From NCBI GenBank assembly GCA_027922465.2, contig BQMF02000280.1:186001-250000 (forward strand): a stretch of 64,000 nt of DNA. The letters are read 5' to 3'. This DNA is from Turritopsis dohrnii. Lineage: Eukaryota > Cnidaria > Hydrozoa > Anthoathecata > Oceaniidae. Shown piece after piece: positions 44,301 through 55,540 of this stretch; within the stretch, counting starts at the first letter, position 1, and every line of letters starts with the position of its first letter. The notes beneath the pieces are model-generated. The model searched no databases and was not told the origin of the DNA. It saw only the letters and a program-made list of their open reading frames with translations. The translations under genes were made by a program, and so were the position numbers.

Positions 44301-45286
44301 ATTAAATTACTGGCGTTTGAGTGAATTGAAAATATATGATCAATAATAGACAAACCAAAAACCTACTACTATCAATTGAATTGTCAGAAGTTTCTGTGAC
44401 CATGACGACGATGTCACAAGATAAAGCAAGCTAAAATTTCTTTTGAAAAGCGTCAAAGCACTAAGAATAATGATAAAACCTTTCAACAACGGTTGAAATA
44501 AAGACATAAGTCATCGCAGCTTGGACAATGTGGTGAAAAGGTTAAGGAAAAGCTAACGCCGTTTACCGTAATTTTATATTACACATATTAAAGCCACAGT
44601 TTCTTTTTCCTCAAACGTATCATCTGGTAACAAATAAATACCACTTAGGATGATTTATGCTCATATATTTTTACGCCAAATTTTCTAAAAGATTCTAAAA
44701 TCCACAGATAATCACATTCAGAAGAATCTCTTCGAATTTCTTAATTTTATCTATAACTTTCTTTCTGAAGTTTTACTTATTTTTCAATTAGGGAAAGGAC
44801 GAATACAAGAGAGACTTCATTGTTTTGCAATGCATGATGCCTATTGTCGTTATTTCAATATGTTTGAATCCTTTACCGAAAAAGGAAAATGAGCATAAGA
44901 ATATGGTAATTACAATGTTGGCTTCGTTAAACGCTTTTGACATAATGGATATGTTGGTAGATTTCAAACACGTTAAAGAAATGGGCATGGGCTATGAAGT
45001 TTGGTTTTATGCAGCTGTTGGGGTATCCATAGTGTTACTAGCGTTTCCTCTTGGCTTGGATGAAGAAGACGATAAAGATCCAGAGGAAGGAAGAATAGCG
45101 AAGACGTTGCTATCTTTGATTTTCACCGACATATCATTTTTGGTTCTACGGGCACTGGTGATGCATGATACAGATTCAATTGAATTTGGTTTGGTTTTTG
45201 CTTTCAAAAGCGGCCTATCTGCTGTAATCAATATTTACCTTTTGCTCTGTGCTTGGTGTAATCGTAACCGTAACCCTAATCCATAA
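41338..45286 (+). CDS. Multi-pass membrane protein, TMEM121/CECR6-like, copy 2
   Basis: Exons 41338-41534, 44141-44255 and 44792-45286 (GT-AG, phases 2 and 0) encode 268 residues. The middle exon is again 115 nt and encodes a helix LLHFLVFIIIGYMFALERA. Exon 3 repeats the copy 1 hallmarks: LASLNAFDIMDMLVDFKHVK, YEVWFYAAVGVSIVLLAFPL, LIFTDISFLVLRALVMHDTD and FGLVFAFKSGLSAV. The C-terminus (CAWCNRNRNPNP) differs from copy 1. The N-terminus (MGVSVCDKNRIYGS) is the most divergent part of the three. Intron 1 (2.6 kb) contains an ACGTC-rich TIR element. AATAAA at 45826. Role unknown beyond a membrane protein of the TMEM121-like group. Confidence 0.8.
43184..44023. mobile_element. ACGTC-rich TIR element with tRNA-like core
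   Basis: Begins CCCAGCGGGCACAAGACGTC and ends GACGTCTTTGTGCCCGCTGGG, a near-perfect inverted terminus, with TT on both sides. Four internal units marked by GATCATTTTG (43249, 43372, 43469, 43591) are about 122 bp long, one shortened to 97, and are full of ACGTC/GACGT. A tRNA-like segment lies at 43776-43848. No transposase. It lies wholly in intron 1 of membrane-protein copy 2. Confidence 0.82.
43776..43848 (+). other. tRNA-like sequence inside the TIR element
   Basis: GCGGTGGCATAACGGTTGCG resembles a tRNA A-box region and GGTTCGGGTCC a B box, about 35 bp apart, with the length of a tRNA. It does not fold into a complete canonical tRNA by eye, so it is treated as tRNA-derived, not as a functional tRNA gene. 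Confidence 0.5.
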
Positions 45287-46109
45287 ATGACTTTTATACC
45301 TGACTTTTACTAGTTCCTAGACATTGCAAGATATTGATTCACTTGTGATATTGGAAAACCGTTTATTAATCTGTTAGCACGTTCAAACCAATTGAAAAGG
45401 TAACTAACTTCTTCTCCCGTATCAGATTACTTTCAATCACTGATTACAATGATCAATATTTCCCAGACGTAATCGTTAATCCTACAAATATAAAATTGCA
45501 CCGAGATTCTTTCAATTTTTTTTTGTTATTTTGTGTCAGATATGTTTGCTCAATGTTGAAACTTGTTAATAGTCCTTAATAAGCTGACTACCACAAAGAG
45601 AAAGCAAGGTAACTGTTGTCTTCGAAATATTGTTTGTGCAGAACTTTCATTAACCAGATCTCTTTGAGGGCTGAACACTTTGTATACCTTAAGTATATGC
45701 CTGTGTAATTAATATATTGTAATTAATATATTGTGTGCTGAATTTTTTTCTCCCTAATTAGAATAGTATTCTCTTAAATAGTACCTGTGTCTTTTCTAGT
45801 TAGCAACTTTTGCAGCTTTGCATCAAATAAACTTACTCTGAAGTATCCTGTGCAGTGTGTTGCATCTAACGCTTGTAAAGGCTTTGTTTCACCAAACTAT
45901 CATTATACCTTAACATATCAACTAGTGCTGAGTCACGTGACTTGGTTGTGAAATATCAATTGCAAGATGTTGTTCAAGATTCTTTTAACAATATACGTGA
46001 TTGAGTTATATCGAAAAACTGATTTGTCCGAGTTGTTTTTTATTAGCGATAAGCAATCAATTATGAAGCACAAAGCTTTACCTTGTTATTTCGTTTTGAG
46101 ATGTTTTAA
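45287..46109. other. 3' UTR and intergenic sequence after copy 2
   Basis: Contains AATAAA at 45826 and a short duplicated TAATTAATATATTGT at about 45706-45735. No gene seen. Confidence 0.5.
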
Positions 46110-46313
46110 GGCGATTCAGATAACACAAAATTAGACCTTAAAACTTCTGCCATAGATTTTTGTCTCTGTTTTAATCCAAAGCAGAGAGCTTTATAAGGTG
46201 TAAGGGTTAAGTCATGCTTTATTATTCTTTGCACAGTTGAACGACTTATTCCAATTTCGAGTTCAATTTCTCGTAGTGCATCTGTGTTCCAGGTTGGTCC
46301 TCTTGACTTAAAA
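46110..46313 (-). pseudogene. Mariner-type transposase N-terminal HTH fragment
   Basis: Minus strand reads FKSRGPTWNTDALREIELEI, GISRSTVQRIIKHDLTLTPY and KALCFGLKQRQKSMAEVL before a stop. The paired HTH pattern (GISRSTVxRIIKxDLxLxPYK) is that of Tc1/mariner transposases. Only this part remains; its start abuts the putative pogo-like terminus at 46321. Confidence 0.7.
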
Positions 46314-46949
46314 CTAACTACAGTCTAATCTCGAATATCTCGAAAAGTTGGAGATATCGATCCCTTTCTGCAGGTCTTTCAATGCCTTTCAAATTCTTAG
46401 GCCGGCGTCTGTGTAACAAAAAGATGCTCAGAAAAAATATTCCGCTGTACAACTTGCAGACCACACTTTTATGCTGGAATAATGTTAAGGAGTGTGTAGT
46501 GGTTCTGAAACAAAAAAGTTCCTACGAATTCGCTGGTCCGTTATGACGTAATAACCCAAAAACACATTTTGTGACGTCATAAGAAGAAGAAAAAATTCAA
46601 AATGGCGGAAAAAAACTTTTTTATATATCATTGTATAGCAAATTAAATGCAGAACAAAGTTTCCTACCAAACATATATCTGAAAATGTATTGTAGACTAT
46701 TTATGGAACAAAGACGACTATTGGATTTTATCAATGCTTTCAGGAGAAGGTGTGTGGTTCTTTGTTGTTCACCTCATTTTTGCTTTCATATGAACCAGAA
46801 AATATGAAAATCAAAGTGAACAAGAGAGGACAATAAAGATAAATCCATTTAATTCATGTAATTAAGCAATTTCTGACGTAGGTTGCCTAATTTTCATGGC
46901 AATTCGTACGCGGGTATTTGCAAACACATGAAAGGAAACGTTTAAGACG

Positions 46950-48113
46950 TGACCTTTTCAATCACTGTAAACTACTAAGTGAAACGCAGAAAGTAGAAGA
47001 TTAATAGTGGACAAATAAGCACGTATCAAATAGTCTTCGTCATAATCATCATCGTAATCATCAACGCCTATTTCTTCGTTTCTTATATTATCCGTAACAT
47101 CATGTATTTTACAAATTTTTTCGATGTTAGAATAAGTTGTTCCAGGAGAAATTCCTGTTCATTCAGACAACCAAGGCTTAATCTGTACTGTCATTGAGTT
47201 ACACACATATTCCTTTTTCGCCAAAACAAAGCGTAAAATAATATTAATGGTTCTTTCAAAGATCGGTTGGAATCCTTCATTTGATGCAGATTCTTCACGG
47301 CTTCATTGAATTATGGTATCATTGGCCATATCTATGTGTTGGTCTTGTTTCTTCTCTGAAATCAATCTTATTTTAATCAAAAGCTGTGAACACGCTACTG
47401 TGAAATCCTGATGGTAGAGCTACAGAGATCATATTCATTTAAGCAAGTGCTGTTTCATGGGATCTAACAACAGAATGGGAAACACCATGCCCAAAACCAT
47501 TCAACTTTTGAATTAACGTTTTTTAGAGCCTGCTATCTGCCTTGTTTCCATGCTTAAAGATAATGCTTTTGTGCCCTTTGATGAAAATATCATATCTTGG
47601 GTGACAATCAAAACTTTTGGTTTAAACTCCTACACATATATTATCTAATGTGGGGTCATCAGAAAGACCAAGACATCAAGACAAAAAGGTTTAAAAGTTT
47701 AAGAGAACTCAAACACTCTTTTAATGTCAGCTACAATGATTTGGGTGGCCACAAACAACTCCTCTGGAATTTCTTTTTGATTTCTAAAGATGGACTACAT
47801 GAAATAGAAGCTGGTTGACAAATTTGTTGAAATATTCTTCTTGTTGAAATTCACGTTCACTTTCTGTGTCACTTTCACTACTACCTTTCATTCTAACATT
47901 TCTGAATGCTTTTTCAGGTGGATCATGAAAACATAGTTTCTCTTTAAACTTTGACATTATCTTTGGCTTGATTCTCCATCTACTATAAGTCCAGGCATTT
48001 AAACCCTTATTTTCTCTAATTATTCTGACAAACTTATCATACAGTTCTTTCGGCATGACAGTCTCAATCAGTTTGATTACTCCTTCATCAATGTAATTGA
48101 ATAATAACTCCAA
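46950..48113 (-). pseudogene. Broken ORF segments of unknown type
   Basis: The clearest piece (48113-47784) reads MELLFNYIDEGVIKLIETVM then LYDKFVRIIRENKGLNAWTY, RWRIKPKIMSKFKEKLCFHD and an acidic SSESDTESEREFQQEE tail. Another (about 47110-46975) reads DVTDNIRNEEIGVDDYDDDY. They lie inside the candidate pogo-like element and may be remains of its gene content. I do not recognise a catalytic domain. Confidence 0.3.
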
Positions 48114-48796
48114 TGACTAGTGGTATAATGTATTGTTTTTAGTTTTGTGAACTGAATACACATTTATGTTATAACACTTTTATGATGAACTTCCTTTCTA
48201 TAATTCAACATCATGGTCTTTTTAAGTCTTAGCTCGCCAGCATCTGATGTCATAGCCTTTACTAAGTGGAATATTTTTTTCGAATCCCAAAGATGTATAT
48301 ATACCCATTTCAATTGTGCACACACATCAAAACTCAATTTATGAGAAAATATATTCTTTAAAACCTTTGGAGAAAATGTTATAATATAACCGACATCTAA
48401 TAAATTGAAAGCAATTCTGACCTAACAAAGGACTTCCCTTTTCACAAATGATGAAAACCTCTTCCAAAATGCCAGATCTAGTTTTATTCTATGTGATCTT
48501 AATGCACCAGGAAATTTGGGTAAAGCTTTTGCTTAGAACAGCTAGGTTTGACTACTGCCCTTGATAACTTCTTACTACTTGTAACACTTCCTTGCTCTTT
48601 CCATTTTAGACACTATATATCTGTGAATTTTCTGTAGCAACTGCTATGATAGTGTAAACTGAAATCTAACTGACTATTCTGGGTATTAACTAAAAAGGTA
48701 AACAATGCTACCTTAAACATAGGATAGAGATAAGTAGATTATAAAGCAGCATCTAATAGAGACTAATAAGGCTAATTATAATATTTTATACGCTGT

Positions 48797-49096
48797 GGAT
48801 ATTCGTCCGCACTTTTATAAAGTGTGGACAAATAATTTTGAAGTTATTCGTCTGCACCTTTAGTGAGTGCCATAAAATCCGTTAGAAGATAATTTGAATA
48901 TATTTAAAGTGCTTAAAGTGGTATATAGCTTGTGAATAAGATTGCACTATGGTGAAAGAGATTGCGACTGGGGTTCATTTTTTTACAATTGCAGAATTAG
49001 AAGAATCTGTTAAAAGTTACGAAAGAACGTCTAACACATTGTATGCCGTAAATTAGTGCGAACGAATAACTTAAAAATTATTGCGGACGAATATCC
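48797..49096. mobile_element. 300-bp inverted-repeat element
   Basis: Starts GGATATTCGTCCGCAC and ends with the inverted GCGGACGAATATCC; a second inner inverted pair (GTTATTCGTCTGCAC / GTGCGAACGAATAAC) makes a long imperfect palindrome. No clear target duplication. Non-coding MITE-like. Confidence 0.6.
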
Positions 49097-49167
49097 ATTT
49101 CGTATTTTATATATATATAGGATTTCGATACAAAAAACACATTTACATTCAGTAAAATTTAGTCTTA

Positions 49168-49596
49168 GGACAGTTTTATACAGCCGCATAATCGCCGCGT
49201 CGAATTAAACTCTTTATTAAATGCGACGTAAATTCGACTGTATAAAGTGAAAATTTAATTAAGTGCGACATAATGAATTAAGTTCAGCAGAGTTTGTCGA
49301 ATAAAACGGCAATCTTCGACATAAATTCGGCATCACTTTATACAGCCGCATAATCGTCGAATTTAATAACAGCTTGATTGAACTTTGTGAAAAAAGTGCA
49401 TGAAAGTAGTGGACAGCGTGTAAGAAACACACGATGATAAATTTATTCGACATTTATGCGGCTGTCTAAAGTGATGTCGAATTTGATATGCGGCAACAAA
49501 ACCTGTATAAAGTGACTGTCGCATTTTTGTCGAATTTTACCCGAATTAAAGTAATTTAATTCGACACGGCGATTATGCGGCTGTATAAAGCTGTCC
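49168..49596. mobile_element. PIF/Harbinger-type MITE with TTA duplication
   Basis: Begins GGACAGTTTTATACAGCCGC and ends GCGGCTGTATAAAGCTGTCC, flanked by TTA on both sides (49165-49167, 49597-49599). Internal copies of ATACAGCCGCATAATCG in both orientations produce nested hairpins. 429 bp, no ORF. Confidence 0.8.
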
Positions 49597-49863
49597 TTAG
49601 CCTTTAATGAAGTTACAACATCGTTTAATTACTTATTTACCAATTTTCTAGTTATATTGTTATATGATAGGACAGCAGCTTATTAATACTGGTTCTACTC
49701 TATTGATTGAGGATTGTTTTTCCTTTTTTTGGTTTGGTTCAATTACAATGGTTTTTGTGTACCTAAACCCTCGTTAAGCAGTGCTACTGTTTAGGCTTTC
49801 ATATTTTTCGATAGTTATATTTAAACAATATTGAAACAGCAGCCATCCTCCAGAGAGAGAGGA

Positions 49864-49865
<2 letters not shown>

Positions 49866-49896
<31 letters not shown>
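49866..49896 (+). repeat. 31-bp uninterrupted poly-G tract
   Basis: A run of 31 G residues preceded by GAGAGAGAGGAGA. Such a tract is a strong G-quadruplex former and is prone to length error in sequencing. Confidence 0.9.
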
Positions 49897-49897
<1 letters not shown>

Positions 49898-50799
49898 TGA
49901 TTAAACAACAAACCTGACGACACGCTGAACCCAGTTCCTCTGGCTCTTCTGGTGATGCTAACCACTGTTCATGTGAATTTTAAAAAGTATCAAAGGTCTT
50001 CTGCAATATTTTGTTTACTGTTTCTTCATTATTGTTCCCAGGAAAATGAAGAAAGCATTTCACCTTAAAGCTATCCCCTAACAACGTGGTGAGCAATTCA
50101 ATTATTTATCATAACTAAAGTTAGCATCTTTAGTTTTTTTACCGATATTATTTTACAGACCTGAAATATAAGCACATTCTAATAGCAAGCTCCACCGAAA
50201 GATAAGTCTGTAAAATATGGACTAGAACATAACACTTAGAATCGTTCACATACGAAACAAAACGATAGACCCGATAAACTGGAACTTTAGACCCAATTTA
50301 CAAACAAAAAAACCAGGTTATGAGTGGGAACTTTTTGGTTCTGTTATCAGTAATATTTAACTCGACGATTTCTGCATAGAAACTGTGGTCTGCAAGTTGT
50401 ACAGCGGGCATGACAAGTTTTTGTGGCACAGACGCCGGCCTATCTTACTACAGATTTGCTTTCTTAATGTGTTCCCTGTTTTTGCTTTCAGCAGATGTAT
50501 TTAATTAATCGTTCAAAAGAAACTAGATTCATATACTTTTCGACAATTCGAGTTTAAAAAAATGGAATTTTGTCAAGACATTCAAAAATACAAAATTTAC
50601 ACCCGGAATTTCCTAAGGGTTTGGGAAAATGAGAGAAAATCAGCCAGAGGAGCGAGAATATTGTTGAAGATACAAAAATATCGAAGTTCAAGATATCGAG
50701 AGGATTTTGGCCCAAGCAAGGGCATAACGTCGAAGGGACCGGAAAAAAAAGTTCGAGATACCGAAAAGTTCGAGATACCGAGATCCGGCTGTATACCAA

Positions 50800-51929
50800 T
50801 GTTTTCTTGAAAACGATTTATTTTTAATGCTTAATCACATAAATTTTCACAAATCTATATATGGTATATATATTTTAAAACTGCAAAATTGCAGTTTTTC
50901 GGTAAAACTTTCGAAAATTTTGTTTATTTTACTGTTAAAAACTGAAATGTTACTTTAAATGATTTATCCAACAAAGTTAGCTATGTTTTTTATCCAGCAA
51001 AGTTAGCTATGACTTTTATCTCAAGTCATCCAATGGCATTTATACACTAATAAACAATCTTTTTAACAATGGAGTGAAAATCCGCTGACAATTGCTTTCA
51101 TATGTCGCTGACTAACAATTTCTAAGAATTCTATTGTCTCATTTGTGCCATAGGTAATTCAATCTTAAAATTCCCACGATTGATAATGACACAAGCCTAA
51201 AAATGGACGCTGCTATTATCGTAAGCTAGAAATCTGGAACTTTATGAAACATTCCCAATTAAGGTCTATAAAAGCAATGGAGATTTCATAGGACTTGAAG
51301 ATTAATCTACCTGCCTGACATTGCAAGAATTTTAATTTTATTTCGTATTTCACAGAAAAAAAAGATAAAATCTCTGTCATTTTTGGTAATCAAATTTTGA
51401 CTGCTTTACAACAAAAACTGTAAACAACATCAAAAGCGACCAAAATGAATTGTGGAACGCAGCGTTTTGAAATTTTTAACAATTGAAGGTCCTGAGAAGC
51501 ATAAAATATAGCAGTAATATAGCGTTGAGATCATATTTTATCATCTTGGTAACAAAACGTTTCCCAGTCCTTTAAAACTGTACTTCCACAGGATTTCTTT
51601 AACATTTCTAACTAGTTGTTTCTTTCGCCTAATATCAAGGCTCGTCAGCATGTCTAGGCTCAACATAGCAGGACATGGACAGACAAATGGGGTCAATGGA
51701 AAAACTTCGACAGTGAACCGAAAAACAACATCACAGAACGTCAGGTGAAGTGAGGGCCCCTTGAATGGCGATTTAGGAGGGGCTGGGTTATTCTGTTGAT
51801 TTATGTTATCTTTCTTACCTTTCCGGCAAATTTGCTACTGTAAAGATAATGAAAAAACATTTCACAACTATTTCACACGATGAAACAAATAAGTAGAAGC
51901 TTCAATGTGCTTCTTCAAGTACAACACCT
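50800..51929. other. Gene-free stretch
   Basis: Includes a short direct repeat AAAGTTAGCTATG (about 50976 and 51000) and weak resemblance to the upstream region of membrane-protein copy 2 (51020-51190). No exon of the family follows, so this could be a relic of a lost copy, but it is not strong. Confidence 0.4.
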
Positions 51930-53000
51930 ATACTAGCATGTAGTTTTAGCTAAAAATGCCCAATTTGTACAGACAGCAAGCTATACATTAACAACAGAAA
52001 CTAAAACATGTTTTTGGCCGAACAAAAAATGTTTTGGTTGATTTGAGACCTGATATGAGGCAAAGTATATAACTAAATATTTCGACAAAATCAGGCTCCC
52101 TGCCTGGCGGCAATGCAAAACCAACTTGCGATATGCAAACCAAATAGATCTACACTTAAACATATGAAAATCTGCACAAAACTTTGTTAGGCCTAAGTCA
52201 CACTGATGCTAATATACCTTTCAAAAAGTGTAAATGAGGCTTAATAAGTAATATCCGAAAGTATTTGCTACAAACAAAAGAAATGTGTGAACTGAAACCA
52301 TGGATACGTATTTTATAATCAAAATAAGATTTGTTAAACATTCTGTAAGAGCCAAAAGAAAAAAAAAAAAAACTTTTTCAAAAAAATAAATTAAACCGAT
52401 AAATTAAATCTGCGTTTCAAACTTTGACTTAAAACAAAAAGTAGCCACGAAGCCAAAAACACGAAGAACGACAATTTGTAATATGGGTTTCTCGTATACA
52501 CAGAAATCCAATTAAAATCTTTTTAAGGCAAGATCCCCCCAAAAATCAGTGCATTAAATAAAATTATTGAATGGAAAATTTAGAGCTAAAACATATGCAA
52601 AAATAAAATGTATGGTTGGCAAAATTTCAAGCTTTCAAGCTGTGCTTCAAAATCCTTGTCGTTCACTTCACTAAAACAACAGAAAAGTAACTTGAAAAAT
52701 GTCTAAGCAATTTTATCATACGAACTTCCTAAATAACATAGTATAATATAATAACAAATTAGGAAAAAGATACGAAAAAAAAATTCTGTCTCCCACCTAC
52801 GGTACCAAAAGCAAAATCAGCTAATAATTGTATACCACCGTGTAACAGCAACATGAAAAGTTGGAAGATGACGATGAACAAAATCGAAAACTGACTTTCG
52901 CCTATCTCGTGAAACTACTATGCCTTCTAACTCGCTTACGCTCGCTGCGGGGGCAATTATCAACCTCAGAATAAAATTGGAAATCATCTTGATGAATCTG
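51930..53000. repeat. Dispersed 1-kb duplication, copy B
   Basis: Direct, collinear counterpart of 39477-40560 about 12.4 kb away, with scattered substitutions and indels. Shared landmarks include GTATTTGCTACAAACAAAAG, GCTTCAAAATCCTTG and CGCTGCGGGGGCAATTA. Confidence 0.8.
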
Positions 53001-53627
53001 AAAAGAAGAATTGCACCTTGTAACCAATATAATGGAGTGAAGGATTTCATTTGGTGATTTTTCTTCCCATTACAGAATTAATTAACACATCAACATCATG
53101 AAATTGTCCTGAAGAAACACTAGCCACCAAGGAGTGAAAAGTTTGGGAGTAATAATGACAGAACCCAAATACCAAAACGTTCATGTTTTCTAAAATACTA
53201 ACATCACTAAGCTAATGTCAAACAGATTCTGTCTTTACATCACAAATGTGTTGCATGATGAATTCTGCTTTGCACAATAAAGACAGTATACACCATTAGT
53301 ATTGACTGAATATCAAAGCCATTGAAATGTTTGAGCAACTAGCAAACTTTCTAGCATTGAATCTGGACAAGCTCTTGGTTACTAGAACTTTTCATCATTT
53401 GAACATGCATTATAATAAAGTAATTCAGAGACCCATCTAGGTCTTTTTATTTGCATTCTTAGAAATAGAATTTAATCTTTTCAAAGGGTAAAGGTTTTAA
53501 TAAGAGTTATAAGCGTTATCACTACCAGTACTGTGTCATTACTTGTCATTAAGATTCATGTTACACAGAGAAGTGTGCTGGGTAATAAGTCAAAGTTACT
53601 TTAATCATTTAGCTGTTATAAGAAATA

Positions 53628-54462
53628 CAGTGTGTCCCAGAGAATTTCGGTCTGAGGTTTTAACAGCTCATAACTTTTCACACAAATATCAGAATTCAGC
53701 AATTTTTACACCATTCGATAGAATTTTATTTATAGATTTTTACAACATACTTTCTAAATTTTGTTCTCCAAAAGTTTTTAGTTTGGAAACAATCAAGGAT
53801 TTTACCATGAAAAAATCTAATTATCTTCTTAATGATTAATTAACACATCTTTCAATAACAGCTATCAAAGGTCATTATAAAAATCAAGTCAAGTGACTGT
53901 AAAACACAAGGGTCATTAAAAACAAAACTTTGAGCTGTCCCAACACGTCCCCCGTTTCTCTGGACACAGCGATTTGCTCTTACTGTCATAAAGATTGGCG
54001 AATAAAATTTTGATTTTGTCTAAGATTCTTTGCTGCGTCAACAATTTTACTTCTCAACTCTGATAGACTCTGGATCTCAGTGGCGGAAAGTTTTTATAGC
54101 AACTAAAGATTGCTCATATGATGCTAAAAAATTTCGTAGAAGCCCCCGTCTCACAATTTTTAACTTTGTGATGACATTATAGTTTTAGTGTGTTCAATAA
54201 CACCACGACATGTTCTTAATAAACAAAAGAATAATCGCACGTGAAAACTTACTTTTATTAACCATTAAGGAATTAATGACCCTGACAGTTTAAAAAAATC
54301 CTTTTTACCACAAAGGTGTTGGACAAAATTATTTAAAATATAGGTTTTTAAAATCCTTGAAAGAAATGCTATAGAATGATGTAAAAATCTCTAAAATCTG
54401 ATATGTGTGTGAAAAGTTATAGCTTGTTAAAATCTCAGACCGAAATTCTCTGGGACACACTG
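53628..54462 (-). mobile_element. Internally deleted mariner relative
   Basis: 835 bp between TA dinucleotides, starting CAGTGTGTCCCAGAGAATTT and ending with its inverted copy; TIRs exceed 100 bp with several mismatches. The interior (about 53935-54070, minus strand) still encodes the C-terminus of a transposase related to the one at 31.5-32.6 kb: LRSKIVDAAKNLRQNQNFIR and VRANRCVQRNGGRVG, compared with the intact protein's VNLCIAKNGGHVE. The catalytic core is deleted, so it depends on a trans-acting transposase. Confidence 0.85.
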
Positions 54463-54464
54463 TA

Positions 54465-54642
54465 CAGTAAACTCTCCCTAATTCGACCATCAATGGGACT
54501 GACAAAAGCCTTTGATTTATGGAAAGTTCGAATTAGGGAGGTTCTTTTACAAAGAAATGATAGGTGAGGGGACTATAAAATTCGTTCGAAATTCGTAGAG
54601 AAAGTTCAAACTATGGAGGTTCCAATTATAGAGATTCCACTG
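54465..54642. mobile_element. Pogo/Tigger-type MITE
   Basis: 178 bp starting CAGTAAACTCTCCCTAATTCG and ending TATAGAGATTCCACTG, flanked by TA (54463-54464 and 54643-54644). The left TA is shared with the mariner derivative that ends at 54462, so one element inserted next to the other's target TA. Confidence 0.75.
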
Positions 54643-54649
54643 TATATAT

Positions 54650-55540
54650 AATTATTGCTTTTCACAATTGAATTATTACAGGATTTTGACAGATCAATCA
54701 GTATGTTTAGATGCTGCTAAAATACTAAATTACTATTTTGTAGTCTTGATGTTTTTATCATAGCTGGAAAGAAAACTTTCTTTCTTCTGCTAGGTCAGGA
54801 AAAGTGTGGGTTTTTTGTTGGTTGACGTTGAAATTAGTGGAACAAAATGATTAGGAAGTGGTGCAGACTTTGATAAATGGCAGTTTTATTAAAAAAGAGA
54901 ATCTTTTTGTGTCTCCTGAGTTGATGGAAATTCGAGGCTGAACAAATTAATATTTTACTTCACCAAAGTGTGAATAATAAACTTGGATGTTTTTAGTTAT
55001 GATAGTGTATATTATACTAAAATTCACACTAAAGAAGACCAAATACTAGAGCAACAATTATTTACAGCTTCAATTTTCATGTATACTCCTTGAAGTAGAT
55101 CAACTCTTCTTATCTGTACCAGTACCAAATAGGAAGAGATGACTGAAACATGTTGTTTTTTTCAAAACGAATAAATATTGTAAACCAAAGAAAAACATCA
55201 GTTCTCGGAGTAATAACAAGAAATTTAAAGAAACTCAATCATTGTTTATATCTGCAGAGTATCGACCATGGAGTTTTTGCATTAATCTACAACTAATTAA
55301 GTTGATAATAATTTCGGTTTGAACTTTATCAAAACACACTTCAAAACTGACATCTTGCCGTGTCTCATTTTTACAAACAAAAACACTCAAAACTAATACT
55401 TATCCATGAAGAATATCATGACATATCAATACAAAAACAGTTATGTAATGAAAGCAATAAACTAAATAACATAATTAAAAATGACAATATAAACGTTCAG
55501 ATTAAATTATTTGTAAGTATCCATGGTGAAAAAAGAATAA
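54650..55540. other. Gene-free stretch
   Basis: AT-rich. A weak 72-codon frame at 55360-55578 has no splice support or homology. Confidence 0.45.

Larger units (their letters stand above)
46321..50791. mobile_element. Candidate large pogo-like element, ends only
   Basis: Left end CAGTCTAATCTCGAATATCT follows TA; right end, inverted, reads CAGCCGGATCTCGGTATCTC and precedes TA. A further 60-70-bp inverted pair lies inward (46399-46466 and 50383-50442, sharing AGGCCGGCGTCTGTG and GCTGTACAACTTGCAGACCACA). Spacing between these pairs differs (about 80 against 350 bp), so either insertions changed it or two independent elements are being paired. Pogo/Tigger-type termini and TA target are the basis. 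Confidence 0.4.

Noticed and set aside
50800..51300. A fourth membrane-protein gene
   Set aside because: Only loose upstream-like similarity; no exon 1, 2 or 3 sequence follows.
52817..53050. Possible gene for the second copy of that frame
   Set aside because: Same reason; the block is better explained as a non-coding duplication.
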